From an uncultured Rhodospirillaceae bacterium (GTDB lineage: Bacteria; Pseudomonadota; Alphaproteobacteria; Reyranellales; Reyranellaceae): a stretch of 64,000 bases of DNA. A program made the position numbers and the translations under genes. Positions 54,669-63,902 of this stretch are shown here, piece after piece (the stretch's first letter is position 1; the number at the start of each line of letters is the position of its first letter). The stretch lies in contig CAMFGZ010000011.1 of assembly GCA_945952105.1 (NCBI GenBank), positions 62,001-126,000 on the forward strand. The letters run 5' to 3'. Below the pieces are notes generated by a model. The model had not been told where the DNA came from. It did not search any database and was given only the letters and a program-made list of their open reading frames with translations.

Positions 54669-55388
54669 CTAGAACGACCCGGTGAACTCGAACTCGATCG
54701 AGTTTCTCACATTGTCGATCTTCCAGGAGCTGAGGCGGCGCAGGAAGCTCTGCCCCAGCAGGGCGCGGCTGCGCGCCGGGCTGACGGACGCCATCACGTT
54801 CTCCATCGTGCGCTCGCCGATCCTGATCGACCTCAGCCGCACGATGCGCTGCTGAAGGCCGCTGCCGTCGGCCAGGGTGAACCGCCTCTGGCCGAGCGAA
54901 TCGGCGTCGGTGAGCGTGCCGTTGCGCTTCATCTCCTCGGCCAGTTCCTCCGGGATCTGGACGTTCGAGGCTCCCGAATCGACGATGAAGTAGGCCGTCG
55001 AGGTCCCGTTGATGGTGGCCGGCAGCACGAACACGCCGCCCATCCTCTGGAAGCGCTCGGTGGCACGCGCCAGCGCCGCGTCCTGGAGCGCCTTGGCGCT
55101 GGGCTTGCCCGCAGCGGGATCGCCGCCGCACGACGTCCACCCGGCCGCCGCGCCCTCGACCGGACCATAGCAATAGTTCGAGGCCGACAGCAGCTTCGAA
55201 TAGGTGTCGCGCTGCTCGCAAGCCGCGATCGCTTCGAGCGCCGGCGTCGCGGCGTTCCGGCACAGCGCATTGCTCGTCTTCCATTGAGCGATCAACTGGC
55301 CCGCCTCTCCCGCCGGCTGGGCGCGCGATGTCCCGCTCATGAAGATCGCGACGAGAACGGCGAGCCCGGCCGATCGCCTCATGGCCAT
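54669..55388 (-). CDS. exported retropepsin-like aspartic protease family protein
   Basis: About 239 aa. Signal peptide RRSAGLAVLVAIFMSGTSRA. The single catalytic-Asp motif FIVDSGASNVQIP and RALLGQSFLRRLSSWKIDN are those of the TIGR02281/retropepsin-like clan AA family; one motif per chain implies a dimer. The N-terminal 90 residues contain five cysteines. GTG at 55391, ATG at 55388 or ATG at 55382 are all possible starts; the budA stop abuts the first, so the genes are cotranscribed. Confidence 0.78.
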   Translation of the reverse strand: MAMRRSAGLAVLVAIFMSGTSRAQPAGEAGQLIAQWKTSNALCRNAATPALEAIAACEQRDTYSKLLSASNYCYGPVEGAAAGWTSCGGDPAAGKPSAKALQDAALARATERFQRMGGVFVLPATINGTSTAYFIVDSGASNVQIPEELAEEMKRNGTLTDADSLGQRRFTLADGSGLQQRIVRLRSIRIGERTMENVMASVSPARSRALLGQSFLRRLSSWKIDNVRNSIEFEFTGSF

Positions 55389-55391
55389 CAC

Positions 55392-56228
55392 CTATCGATC
55401 CTTGGCCATCTCGGCCTTTTCGAGGGCGGCCGCCGGATCCTGCGTCAGGTCGGCATGCAGGAACTCGCGCGTCTCGGGGATGGCCAAATGGAGATTGTCG
55501 AGGTCGTGGACCTGCACGTCGAGCGACGCCGCCTTGGCCCCCAGCACGTGCCCGCCGCTCTTGCGATCCTCGGTCAGGAAATGAAGATGCCAGCCCGCGA
55601 CACCGATCGTGCGCGAATAGGCCGGGGTCCAGAAGCCCAGCATGGTTCCCTTGACGTCTTTCCGCCGGAACTCCGCCTGCGCATCGGTCGCCTTGTCGAG
55701 ATGCACCCCGGCTTCGACCTTGCAGGCGACGCGCCAGTAGACTTCCTCGAAATGCCCGTCGAGCCGAGCCGCAAAGAAGAGATTGTCCGAGCGGCGCAGC
55801 CCGTCGAGCGCGGCGATGAGGGACGACATCGAATCGATCCCCTCGATCTTGCCGTGATGCTGCGGCTTGAAGTTGGTGAGGGTCGCGAAAGGCACCGACG
55901 CGCCGTCGCTCGGCGAGGTGATGCTCCCGTCGGCATGGGCCTGGTAGAACCTGCCGTCGAGCACCACCATTTCGCCGTCGAGCCCCTCGAAGGTGCCGAG
56001 GCCGAAATCGCCATGAGGCTTGAGGCCTCCGACCGTAACCGCCTTGTTGTAGACGCCCTGGACCAGCGCACCCGTGGTCGAGACCTGGAACAGCGTCGAA
56101 TGGTCGAGGTCCAGTGCGTCCGAAAGCGCCCTCGACACGAAATGGCGCAGCGGTTGGCCGGTCTTCTCACAATGCGCCACCAGCGCGTCCATCAGCGATT
56201 GGTACACTTCGACCGTCAGCCTCGGCAT
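55392..56228 (-). CDS. budA: acetolactate decarboxylase with N-terminal ribbon-helix-helix-like segment
   Basis: 278 aa. Residues about 45-265 are BudA: LFQVSTTGALVQGVYNKAV, HGDFGLGTFEGLDGEMVVLDG trimmed, and the zinc-binding GWHLHFLTEDRKSGGHVL with HxH. It converts acetolactate to acetoin. The first 40 residues (RLTVEV strand, YQSLMDALVAHCEKTGQP helix, HFVSRALSDAL helix) look like a ribbon-helix-helix DNA-binding or dimerisation unit, which plain BudA lacks. Divergent from acetolactate synthase. Confidence 0.85.
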   Translation of the reverse strand: MPRLTVEVYQSLMDALVAHCEKTGQPLRHFVSRALSDALDLDHSTLFQVSTTGALVQGVYNKAVTVGGLKPHGDFGLGTFEGLDGEMVVLDGRFYQAHADGSITSPSDGASVPFATLTNFKPQHHGKIEGIDSMSSLIAALDGLRRSDNLFFAARLDGHFEEVYWRVACKVEAGVHLDKATDAQAEFRRKDVKGTMLGFWTPAYSRTIGVAGWHLHFLTEDRKSGGHVLGAKAASLDVQVHDLDNLHLAIPETREFLHADLTQDPAAALEKAEMAKDR

Positions 56229-56259
56229 TGCGCTATCCTTCCGTCGCGGGCGACAAGGG

Positions 56260-56275
56260 ATGCCCGGACGGGCAT
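56260..56275. promoter_or_regulatory. palindrome between budA and acetolactate synthase
   Basis: ATGCCCG-GA-CGGGCAT, a perfect 7+7 dyad in the 89-bp divergent gap. Its central placement suits an operator that controls both acetoin genes together. Inference only. Confidence 0.4.
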
Positions 56276-56317
56276 GATCGCCCGGACACGGCCCGGAATC
56301 GAGAGCGGAGCGACACG

Positions 56318-57979
56318 ATGAGCAGCGACCCGAAAAATGGCGCACACCTGCTGGTACGCAACCTCGAAGCCCAGGGCGTCGAGCACATATTCGGCATTCC
56401 CGGCGCCAAGATCGACCCGGTCTTCGATGCGCTGGTCGATTCGAAGATCAAGCTGACCGTCTGCCGCCACGAGCAGAACGCGACCTTCATCGCCGGCGGG
56501 TTGGGCCGCCTCACCGGCAAGGCCGGCGTGGTGCTCGTGACCTCCGGCCCCGGTGTCTCCAACCTCGCCACCGGCCTCGCCACCGCCAACACCGAGGGCG
56601 ATCCGGTGGTGGCGCTGGGCGGTGCCGTTCCGATCGCCGACCGGCTGAAGCAGGCGCACCAGAGCATGGACACCGTCGCGCTGCTGCGGCCCGTCACCAA
56701 ATATGCGGCCGAGATCGATTCGCCGGCGGCCATTTCCGAAGCCCTCGCCTCGGCCTTTCGCACCGCCGAATCCGGCCGGCCGGGCACGGCGTTCCTCGGC
56801 CTGCCCAAGGACGTGATGAAAGCGCCGGCTCCCGGTCCTGTCCTGGCACCGGCGACCGTGCCGAAGCTGGGCGCCGCCGACAGCGAGGCGATCGCCGAAG
56901 CCGCCAGGATGATCGATGCGGCGGAACGGCCGGTGATCCTGCTCGGCATGCTGGCCAGCCAGGGTCCCGTGGCCGAAGCGGTGCGCGTGCTGCTGGCCCG
57001 GACGCGGCTGGCGGTGGCCGGCACCTACCAGGCCGCCGGTGTCGTGCCGCGCGACCGGCTCGATTGTTTCGGCGGAAGAGTCGGATTGTTCCACAACCAG
57101 CCGGCCGACCGGCTGCTCGACGAGGCCGACCTCGTCATCGCGATCGGCTTCGATCCCGTCGAATACGATCCCGGGCTCTGGAATGCCGGGCGCAAGCGCA
57201 AACTGATCCACATCGACTGCATCCCGGCCGACTACGACCAGTGCTACCGCCCCGACATCGAGCTGATGGGCGACAGTGCCGCGACCCTGCGCGCGCTGTC
57301 GGCATCGCTGGCGCCGAAGGAACGGCCCGCGCAGTCGACCCTGCTGGCCGAAATCCATCGTGAGCGCACGACGGTGGCCACCGAAGCGGCCAAGCGCAAC
57401 GGCACGCCGGTCCATCCGCTGCGCCTCGTCCACGAACTGCAGAAGCTGATCGACGAGGATGTGACGCTTTGCTCCGACATGGGCTCGTTCCACATCTGGA
57501 TGGCGCGTCATCTCATCAGTCATCGGCCGCGGCAGATCATGATCAGCAACGGTCAGCAGACCCTGGGCGTCGCCCTCCCGTGGGGCATCGCGGCCTGCCT
57601 GGCCGAACCCGGCCGCAAGGTGATCTCGATCTCCGGTGACGGTGGCTTCCTGTTTTCCGCCGTCGAACTCGAGACGGCGGTGCGCCTCAAGTGCAACTTC
57701 GTGCACGTCGTCTGGATCGACGGCAGCTACAATATGGTCGGCATCCAGCAGATCGCCGCCTACGGCCGCGACTCAGGCGTGCACTTCGGCCCGGTCGATC
57801 TGGTGAAGTTTGCCGAGTCGATGGGCGCGCAGGGCCTGATGATCAAGGACGCCGACGATGTCGGCCCGACCTTGCGCAAAGCGATGGCGATGGAAGGCCC
57901 GGTGCTGGTCGGCGTGCCTGTAGACTATCGCGACAATCCCGGCCTGATGGCCGCGATGCATGAGGACGTCATCATCTGA
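56318..57979 (+). CDS. alsS: acetolactate synthase (thiamine diphosphate enzyme, AlsS-like)
   Basis: 553 aa. VEHIFGIPGAKIDPVFDAL, CRHEQNATFIAGGLGR with the catalytic Glu, GPGVSNLATGLATANTEGDP trimmed, and the ThDP motif GDGGFLF...N in ISGDGGFLFSAVELETAVRL trimmed. Sequence style is that of catabolic, FAD-independent AlsS, agreeing with the divergent acetolactate decarboxylase: two pyruvate to acetolactate to acetoin. Confidence 0.88.
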   Translation: MSSDPKNGAHLLVRNLEAQGVEHIFGIPGAKIDPVFDALVDSKIKLTVCRHEQNATFIAGGLGRLTGKAGVVLVTSGPGVSNLATGLATANTEGDPVVALGGAVPIADRLKQAHQSMDTVALLRPVTKYAAEIDSPAAISEALASAFRTAESGRPGTAFLGLPKDVMKAPAPGPVLAPATVPKLGAADSEAIAEAARMIDAAERPVILLGMLASQGPVAEAVRVLLARTRLAVAGTYQAAGVVPRDRLDCFGGRVGLFHNQPADRLLDEADLVIAIGFDPVEYDPGLWNAGRKRKLIHIDCIPADYDQCYRPDIELMGDSAATLRALSASLAPKERPAQSTLLAEIHRERTTVATEAAKRNGTPVHPLRLVHELQKLIDEDVTLCSDMGSFHIWMARHLISHRPRQIMISNGQQTLGVALPWGIAACLAEPGRKVISISGDGGFLFSAVELETAVRLKCNFVHVVWIDGSYNMVGIQQIAAYGRDSGVHFGPVDLVKFAESMGAQGLMIKDADDVGPTLRKAMAMEGPVLVGVPVDYRDNPGLMAAMHEDVII

Positions 57980-58000
57980 CGCCCTCGCCCGCGGCCCGTT

Positions 58001-58513
58001 TCAGCGCAGCCCGTAGGAGCGGCGGTTGACCGAGGTCAGGTCGACCGCCCAGGCGGCCAGCAGGCAGAGCAGCGCCAGAATGGCTCCGAGGGTGCGAACG
58101 TGGTTCCACAGCGCCCAGGGGCCCGCGAACTCCTTCCAGTTCGCGGCATTGGCGTCGGTACCGGCCACGGTGAACGAGGCGAGCGTCTCATTCAGGGGCA
58201 CGTTGACCTGCAGGGTGACGCCGATGACGGCGGCCGCGTAGATCAGCGCCGCCAGGCCCGCGAGCCGAGCCGCGCCGCGATGGCCGGCCGACCGTGCGCC
58301 CAGCGCCGCCAGCAAAGGCAGCACCAGCGCGCCGAAGAACACGATGGCGAAGATCGGGCTGCGCACGATGGTGTTGATGCCGTGCATGGCATTGACCGCG
58401 GACGCCGCGCCGCCGAGATCGAGCCCGGGCATGACGATGGTCGAGAAGGAATAGAAGATGCCCGCGGTCAGCGCCGTGCACAGCAGGGCGAGGACGAAGA
58501 AGACGTGGCGCAT
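58001..58513 (-). CDS. DUF1772 (anthrone oxygenase-like) membrane protein
   Basis: 170 aa, four transmembrane helices (VFFVLALLCTALTAGIFYSF, FAIVFFGALVLPLLAALG, LAGLAALIYAAAVIGVTLQV, LGAILALLCLLAAWAV). VNVPLNETLA and WALWNHVRT are DUF1772 signatures. Role not established in bacteria. It lies 39 bp after the flavoprotein hydroxylase and may belong to that operon. Confidence 0.85.
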   Translation of the reverse strand: MRHVFFVLALLCTALTAGIFYSFSTIVMPGLDLGGAASAVNAMHGINTIVRSPIFAIVFFGALVLPLLAALGARSAGHRGAARLAGLAALIYAAAVIGVTLQVNVPLNETLASFTVAGTDANAANWKEFAGPWALWNHVRTLGAILALLCLLAAWAVDLTSVNRRSYGLR

Positions 58514-58552
58514 TCCTGGAGCTCCGCTGACGCAGCCTGAACCTCAGCAGCC

Positions 58553-59731
58553 CTAGCCGAGGCCGTTGCCGCCGTAAAGCCACTGCAGCGTATCGAGCCA
58601 CTGTTCCTGGGTCCGTGCGCCCATGATGCTGTTGCGCAGCGCCGCGTGCGGGCCGGCCGGATGATAGACGTGATCGCCCATGGCGCGGGACATCAGCTGT
58701 GTCCTTGCGGTGCGCAGGACCCGGCGATCGCGATAGAGAGCCAGCCCGGCCTCTATGGAATCGCTGCCCGACAACGAATCGGCGAGGCAGACCGCATCCT
58801 CCATCGCCATGCAGCCTCCCTGTGACATGTACTGCAGCATGGGGTGTGCGGCATCTCCAAGCAGCGCCACCCTTCCGTCGACCCACTCGTCGACGGGATC
58901 TCGGTCACAGAGAACCCACATGTGCCAGTTCTGGCCGTGGCGGATGATGTTCTGTGCCCGTTCACATACATGGGCGAAACCCTTGCGCACTTCTTCCGTG
59001 TCGACCGGCTTGCCGGCCACCGGTTCGGGCGCGTGGTTGTGATAGGTCACGACGAGGTTGAACATCTTCCAGCCCGACAGCGGGTAGTGGACGATGTGGC
59101 ACTTCGGCCCCGCCCACAGCGTGGCCGCGTTCCAGCGCAGCTCCTCGGGCATCTCTTCGGTGGGGATCACCGACCGGTAGGTCGTATGGCCCGACACGCG
59201 CGGCGGACCGTCCGCCGTCACCTGCGCCCGCACGTTCGACCACAGGCCGTCGGCCCCGATCAGCGCGCGCCCCGTCACCGTCTCACCGCTGCGGAGGCGT
59301 GCCGAGACGGCAGTGCCATCCTGGTCGTAGCGGGTGACTTCGGCGCTGGTGCGCAACTCGATCAGCGGATGGTCCTGACACCCTTTCAGAAGCACGCCAT
59401 GCAGGTCGCCGCGATGAACGACGGCGTAGGGATTGCCGAAACGGGCGCGAAATTTCTCGCCGAGGTCGATGTGGCAGATCTCGCCGTCCGCCAGCGCGTC
59501 CATCAGCCGAAGCTGATCGATGTAGACGGCCATGCCGCGCGCCGCCTCGCCGACGCCGAGATGGTCGAAGCAGTGGAAGGCGTTGGGTCCAAGCTGGATG
59601 CCGGCGCCGATTTCGCCAAGGCGGCTCGCTTTCTCCAGAACCTGCGAGGCGATGCCCTTCTGGGCGAGCGCCAGCGCCGTTGCCAGTCCGCCGATGCCGC
59701 CTCCGGCGATGAGGATCCTATCTGGGCCCAC
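58553..59731 (-). CDS. FAD-dependent aromatic hydroxylase (3-hydroxybenzoate 6-hydroxylase-like)
   Basis: 392 aa group A flavoprotein monooxygenase. ILIAGGGIGGLATALALAQ is the GxGxxG dinucleotide fold, ALIGADGLWSNVR the DG motif and LLGDAAHPMLQYMSQGG the GD motif with the QYMxQGxxMAxEDA run seen in 3-hydroxybenzoate 6-hydroxylases. It hydroxylates a phenolic acid with NADH and O2. No ring-cleavage gene is in the window. The start overlaps the CoA-transferase stop by 14 bp. Confidence 0.85.
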   Translation of the reverse strand: MGPDRILIAGGGIGGLATALALAQKGIASQVLEKASRLGEIGAGIQLGPNAFHCFDHLGVGEAARGMAVYIDQLRLMDALADGEICHIDLGEKFRARFGNPYAVVHRGDLHGVLLKGCQDHPLIELRTSAEVTRYDQDGTAVSARLRSGETVTGRALIGADGLWSNVRAQVTADGPPRVSGHTTYRSVIPTEEMPEELRWNAATLWAGPKCHIVHYPLSGWKMFNLVVTYHNHAPEPVAGKPVDTEEVRKGFAHVCERAQNIIRHGQNWHMWVLCDRDPVDEWVDGRVALLGDAAHPMLQYMSQGGCMAMEDAVCLADSLSGSDSIEAGLALYRDRRVLRTARTQLMSRAMGDHVYHPAGPHAALRNSIMGARTQEQWLDTLQWLYGGNGLG

Positions 59732-60932
59732 CGATGACCTTGTCGTCGTGCAGCCGGGCGATCTCGTGCCCGGGCAGGCCGAGGATACCCGAAAGGATCT
59801 CGTCCGTATGCTGGCCCAGCACGGGGGCCGGCTGCGGCGGCTGGCGCGGGACCGCCCCGAACTGCATTGGCGAGGCCGCGACCGGATAGCGGCCGATGCC
59901 GGGCTGGTCGAGCAGCGTGAACATCGGATTCTCGGCCACGTTGGTCCTGTCGGCCGCCAGCTCGCGGAAAGTCTGGTAGGGCGCCCACAGGGCGCCGGCC
60001 TTCTTCAGTGCAGCCCCGACATCGGACGCATCGTGCGCGGCGACCCATGGCTCGATGACGGCGATGAGCTGCTGGCGGGCATTCCAGCGGCCGGCATCGG
60101 TCTTCAAGTCGACGCCGGTCTCGGCCTCGATCTTCCTGAAAGCCTCGGTGAAGTCCCCGGCCGCCGCCAGAGCGTCGACGTGACGGTCGGAGAAGATGCA
60201 GATGATCACGAAGCGGCCGTCCTTCGTCCGGAAGTCACGCCCGAAGGTGCCGAAGATTTCGTTGCCATAGCGCGGACGGTCGACCTCGTTGACCACCGCC
60301 TCGCCGATGTAGCCCAGCGCCGACGTCGTCGCGAGCGCCACGTCCTGCAGCGGCAGCACGATCTTCTGGCCGTGGCCCGTCATCCGCCGATGACGCTCGG
60401 CAGCCAGGATCGACAGGGCGCCGGCATAGGCGGCCGCCAGGTCCCACGGCGGGCAGACGGCGTTCACGGGCCCTTCATGCCCGACCGGCCCCGTGACCAT
60501 GGGGAAGCCGGTGATGGCATTCACCGTATAGTCGACGTTCGCCGACCCGTCGCGCGCCCCTATGATGTTGAGCGCGATCAGGTCGGCGCGCTTCTTCGCC
60601 AGCTCCTCGTAGGCAAGCCAGCCGCGTGCCGGCATGTTGGTCGTGAAGATGCCCGCGCCCTCGCCCGGCGCGGTGATCAGTGCCGTCAGCAACTCGCGGC
60701 CCCGGGGATTGCGCAAGTCGACGGCGATGGAGCGTTTGCCCTTGTTGAGGCCGGCCCAATAGATGGAGCGTCCATCGTCGGTGATCGGCCAGCGATCGTT
60801 GTCGAGGCCGCCCTTGATATCGTCGAAGCGGATCACGTCGGCGCCCATCTGGGCCAGCGTCATGCCGCCGAGCGGTGCGGCAATGAAAGCCGACCCCTCG
60901 ACGATGCGGAGGCCCGCAAGAATACCCGTCAT
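59718..60932 (-). CDS. 2-methylfumaryl-CoA isomerase-like CoA-transferase
   Basis: 404 aa family III CoA-transferase. GLRIVEGSAFIAAPLGGMT, MGADVIRFDDIKGGLD, YWAGLNKGKRSIAVDLRNPRG trimmed, NMPARGWLAYEEL and VDYTVNAITGFP follow closely, as I remember it, the Mct enzyme of the Chloroflexus 3-hydroxypropionate cycle, which moves CoA within mesaconyl-CoA. It is otherwise like CaiB/BaiF. No other cycle genes are nearby, so a role in C5 branched-acid catabolism is an inference. Middle gene of a three-gene leftward operon. Confidence 0.75.
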   Translation of the reverse strand: MTGILAGLRIVEGSAFIAAPLGGMTLAQMGADVIRFDDIKGGLDNDRWPITDDGRSIYWAGLNKGKRSIAVDLRNPRGRELLTALITAPGEGAGIFTTNMPARGWLAYEELAKKRADLIALNIIGARDGSANVDYTVNAITGFPMVTGPVGHEGPVNAVCPPWDLAAAYAGALSILAAERHRRMTGHGQKIVLPLQDVALATTSALGYIGEAVVNEVDRPRYGNEIFGTFGRDFRTKDGRFVIICIFSDRHVDALAAAGDFTEAFRKIEAETGVDLKTDAGRWNARQQLIAVIEPWVAAHDASDVGAALKKAGALWAPYQTFRELAADRTNVAENPMFTLLDQPGIGRYPVAASPMQFGAVPRQPPQPAPVLGQHTDEILSGILGLPGHEIARLHDDKVIGGPR

Positions 60933-60979
60933 GTACGTTTCCCGTGTCTTGTCTTGTTTATGTCTGTGCGATTGCGCCG

Positions 60980-62101
60980 CTACTTGCGACCGAGCGTGTG
61001 TTCGCGCTTCTCCAGCCACCAGCCGTATTCCGGCGTCCACATGTCGAAGTCGGGATCGCAGCCCAGCGCCTGCGCGGCATGCAACGGCCAGAAGGGCTCG
61101 TAGAGCGCCTGCCGGCCGATCGCGATCAGGTCGGCATCGCCGTCCTGCAGGATCGCCTCGGCCTGCGGCCCGTCGAGGATCAGGCCGACCGCCATCGTCG
61201 AAATGCCGGCACCCTTCTTGACGGCCGAGGCGAACGGCACCTGGAAGCCGAGACCGCGCTTCACGCCCGCCGCCGTCGCCGCACCGGCGATGCCACCGGA
61301 GGAGCAGTCGATCACGTCGACGCCGATCGCCTTCAGCTCCTGCGCGAAGGCCACCGTGTCGTCGACATCCCAGCCGCCGCCGCCATCGACAGCGGAGACG
61401 CGCACGAACAATGGCTTGTTCTCCGGCCACGCCTGGCGCACGGCGCGCGCCACGTCGAGCGGGAAACGCATGCGGCCGGCGCGATCGCCGCCATACCGGT
61501 CGTTGCGTGTGTTGCTGATCGGCGAGAGGAACTGCGCCAGCAGGTAGCCGTGCGCGCCATGCACTTCGAGCACATCGTAACCCGCGGCAGCGGCGCGCTT
61601 CGCGGCAGCGGCGAACTTCTTCACCAGCTCCTCTATCTCGTCGACGGACAGAGCGCGGGGCTTCAGCCAGCCTTCGGCGGCCGCGAGATCGGTCGGGCCG
61701 ACCACCTCCCATTTCTGCCAGCCGGCCCCTTCCGGCCCGAACTGTCCGCCCTTGTCGAAGGTGCGCGGCGTCGAGCCCTTGCGGCCCGAATGCGTGATCT
61801 GGGTCGCCGACAGCACGCCCTCGCCGCGAATGAAATCCGTCAGCCGCTGGTGGCTCGCGATCTGGCTGTCGTCCCACAGGCCGAGGTCTCCCTGGGTGAC
61901 GCGGCCGCGCGGCTCTACGGCACAGTTCTCGGTGAACACGACACCGAACTTGCCCAGCGCGAACTTGCCGAGATGAACCAGGTGGAAATCGTTCACCAGC
62001 CCATCCGTCGCGCGGAACTGGACCATGGGCGAAACGACACAACGGTTGGGTGCCACGACACCGCGCATCTTGAGCGGCGAGAAGAGAAGCGGTTTCTGCA
62101 A
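60980..62101 (-). CDS. NADH:flavin oxidoreductase, Old Yellow Enzyme family (YqjM-like)
   Basis: 373 aa from a TTG at 62101, which has GGGGGA 6 nt upstream; no ATG lies near the conserved start (PLLFSPLKMRGVVAPNR), and a GTG at 62156 would run into the divergent promoter. HGAHGYLLAQFLSPISNTRNDRYGG trimmed is the active-site and FMN block, ITHSGRKG the substrate loop. Reduces activated C=C bonds with NAD(P)H. Leads the operon with the CoA-transferase and hydroxylase. Confidence 0.82.
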   Translation of the reverse strand: MQKPLLFSPLKMRGVVAPNRCVVSPMVQFRATDGLVNDFHLVHLGKFALGKFGVVFTENCAVEPRGRVTQGDLGLWDDSQIASHQRLTDFIRGEGVLSATQITHSGRKGSTPRTFDKGGQFGPEGAGWQKWEVVGPTDLAAAEGWLKPRALSVDEIEELVKKFAAAAKRAAAAGYDVLEVHGAHGYLLAQFLSPISNTRNDRYGGDRAGRMRFPLDVARAVRQAWPENKPLFVRVSAVDGGGGWDVDDTVAFAQELKAIGVDVIDCSSGGIAGAATAAGVKRGLGFQVPFASAVKKGAGISTMAVGLILDGPQAEAILQDGDADLIAIGRQALYEPFWPLHAAQALGCDPDFDMWTPEYGWWLEKREHTLGRK

Positions 62102-62181
62102 AGGTCGGTCCCCCGGACGGGATGGCTTTTCGAGGCCCCGAACATAGACCGGCGCCACTCCCGCGGCCTATCCTCCGCGCC

Positions 62182-63888
62182 ATGTTTGACCTCGTCATCC
62201 GAAACGGAACCGTGATCGACGGCTCGGGCGCCCCGCGCCGGGTCGCCGATGTTGCAGTGCAAGATCATCGCATCGCCGCCGTTAGTCCCAAGCTGGGCCC
62301 CGCAAAGCGCGAGATCGATGCCGAGGGCCTGATCGTCGCCCCGGGCTTCGTCGACATCCACACGCATTACGACGGCCAGGCGACGTGGGATCCGTTCGTC
62401 ACGCCGTCCTCGTGGCATGGCGTCACGACGACGGTGTTCGGCAACTGCGGCGTCGGCTTCGCGCCGGTCCGTCCAGGCGCCTCGGGCTACCTCATCAACC
62501 TGATGGAAGGCGTCGAGGACATTCCCGGCACCGTCCTCAGCGAGGGCGTGAAGTTCAACTGGGAGTCCTTCCCCGACTATCTCGACGCGCTGGCCTCGAT
62601 GGACCGCGCCGTCGATGTGGCGGCGCAGCTGCCGCACGGCGCGCTGCGCTTCTACGTGATGGGCGATCGCGGCGCCGATCACGCCGAGGTGCCGACCGAA
62701 CGCGAGATCGAGGAGATGGCCCGCCTCACCGAGGAAGCGCTGCATGCCGGTGCGATGGGTTTCACCACTTCGCGCACCACCAAGCACAAGGCGCGCGACG
62801 GCCGCTTCACGCCGTCGCTCAGCGCCCGCGAGGCCGAGTTGCTCGGTATCGCCCAGGGCATGAAGCGCGCCGGCCGCGGCGTGCTGCAGGTCAACTCGGA
62901 TTTCGGGCCCGGCGAGTTCGAGGCGCTGGACGCGGCTGCGAAGCTGGCCGGCCGTCCGCTGTCGTGCCTGCTGGTCCAGGTCGACGCACAGCCGCAGCTG
63001 TGGCGCGAGACGCTCGACCAGATCAATGCGGTGCGCCGTTCGGGCCGCGTCGCAAATGCGCAGGTCGGTTCGCGGCCGATCGGCGTCATCATGGGCCTCG
63101 AGACGACGGCACATCCGTTCGCCGGCCATCGCGCCTGGCTCGACATGCGCAAGCTGTCGCCAGAGGAGCGCTACCAGCGCCTCGTCGCCGATGCCGACCT
63201 GCGCCGGGTACTGACGGAGGGCAAGCAGGAGCCCAACCCACGCGCCTTCATGGCGGAAGCGTTCGACCGCATGTTCCCGATCGGCGAGCGGCCGGACTAC
63301 GAGCCCGACAAGAAGGACTCGATCGCGGCGATCGCGCAGCGCACGGGCCGCACGCCGCAGGCGGTTGCGCTCGAGGAGATGATGGCGCGCGGCGGCAAGG
63401 GCCTGCTGATGCTGCCGTTCGAGAACTACGCCTACGGCAGCCTCGACGTGGTGCACGAGATGATCACCGATCCCGCGTCGGTCCTTGGCATCGCCGACGG
63501 CGGCGCCCATGTCGGCGTGATCTGCGACGCTTCCTCGCCGACCTCGCTGCTCACCCTCTGGGGCCGCGACCGCACGCGCGGGCCGAAGCTCGACCTCGAG
63601 TTCCTCATCGCCAAGCAGACGCGCGGCACGGCCGAGGCCTACGGGCTGATGGACCGGGGCCTGCTGGCGCCGGGCTACAAAGCCGACATCAACGTCATCG
63701 ACTTCGACAACCTCACCCTGAAGCGCCCGGAAGTGGCCTACGATCTGCCGACCGGCGGTCGTCGCCTGGTCCAGCGCGCTTCGGGCTACAAGCACACGTT
63801 CAACGCCGGCGTCGAGACGCTGCAAAACGACGAGCTGACCGGCGAACGCCCGGGTCGCCTGGTGCGTGGGGCACAGGTCGCGGGTTAA
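62182..63888 (+). CDS. D-aminoacylase/N-acyl-D-amino-acid amidohydrolase family protein
   Basis: 568 aa. FDLVIRNGTVIDGSG, PGFVDIHTHYDGQATWDP (HxH metal ligands), GVTTTVFGNCGVGFAPVRP with the Cys ligand typical of D-aminoacylases, and SDGGAH-like IADGGAHVGVICD with the C-terminal Asp. Length exceeds the 480-aa classical enzyme but suits the larger amidohydrolase group. Cytoplasmic. Divergent from the OYE gene; a strong inverted repeat follows its stop. Confidence 0.87.
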   Translation: MFDLVIRNGTVIDGSGAPRRVADVAVQDHRIAAVSPKLGPAKREIDAEGLIVAPGFVDIHTHYDGQATWDPFVTPSSWHGVTTTVFGNCGVGFAPVRPGASGYLINLMEGVEDIPGTVLSEGVKFNWESFPDYLDALASMDRAVDVAAQLPHGALRFYVMGDRGADHAEVPTEREIEEMARLTEEALHAGAMGFTTSRTTKHKARDGRFTPSLSAREAELLGIAQGMKRAGRGVLQVNSDFGPGEFEALDAAAKLAGRPLSCLLVQVDAQPQLWRETLDQINAVRRSGRVANAQVGSRPIGVIMGLETTAHPFAGHRAWLDMRKLSPEERYQRLVADADLRRVLTEGKQEPNPRAFMAEAFDRMFPIGERPDYEPDKKDSIAAIAQRTGRTPQAVALEEMMARGGKGLLMLPFENYAYGSLDVVHEMITDPASVLGIADGGAHVGVICDASSPTSLLTLWGRDRTRGPKLDLEFLIAKQTRGTAEAYGLMDRGLLAPGYKADINVIDFDNLTLKRPEVAYDLPTGGRRLVQRASGYKHTFNAGVETLQNDELTGERPGRLVRGAQVAG

Positions 63889-63902
63889 CAACGAACGTCA
63901 TT

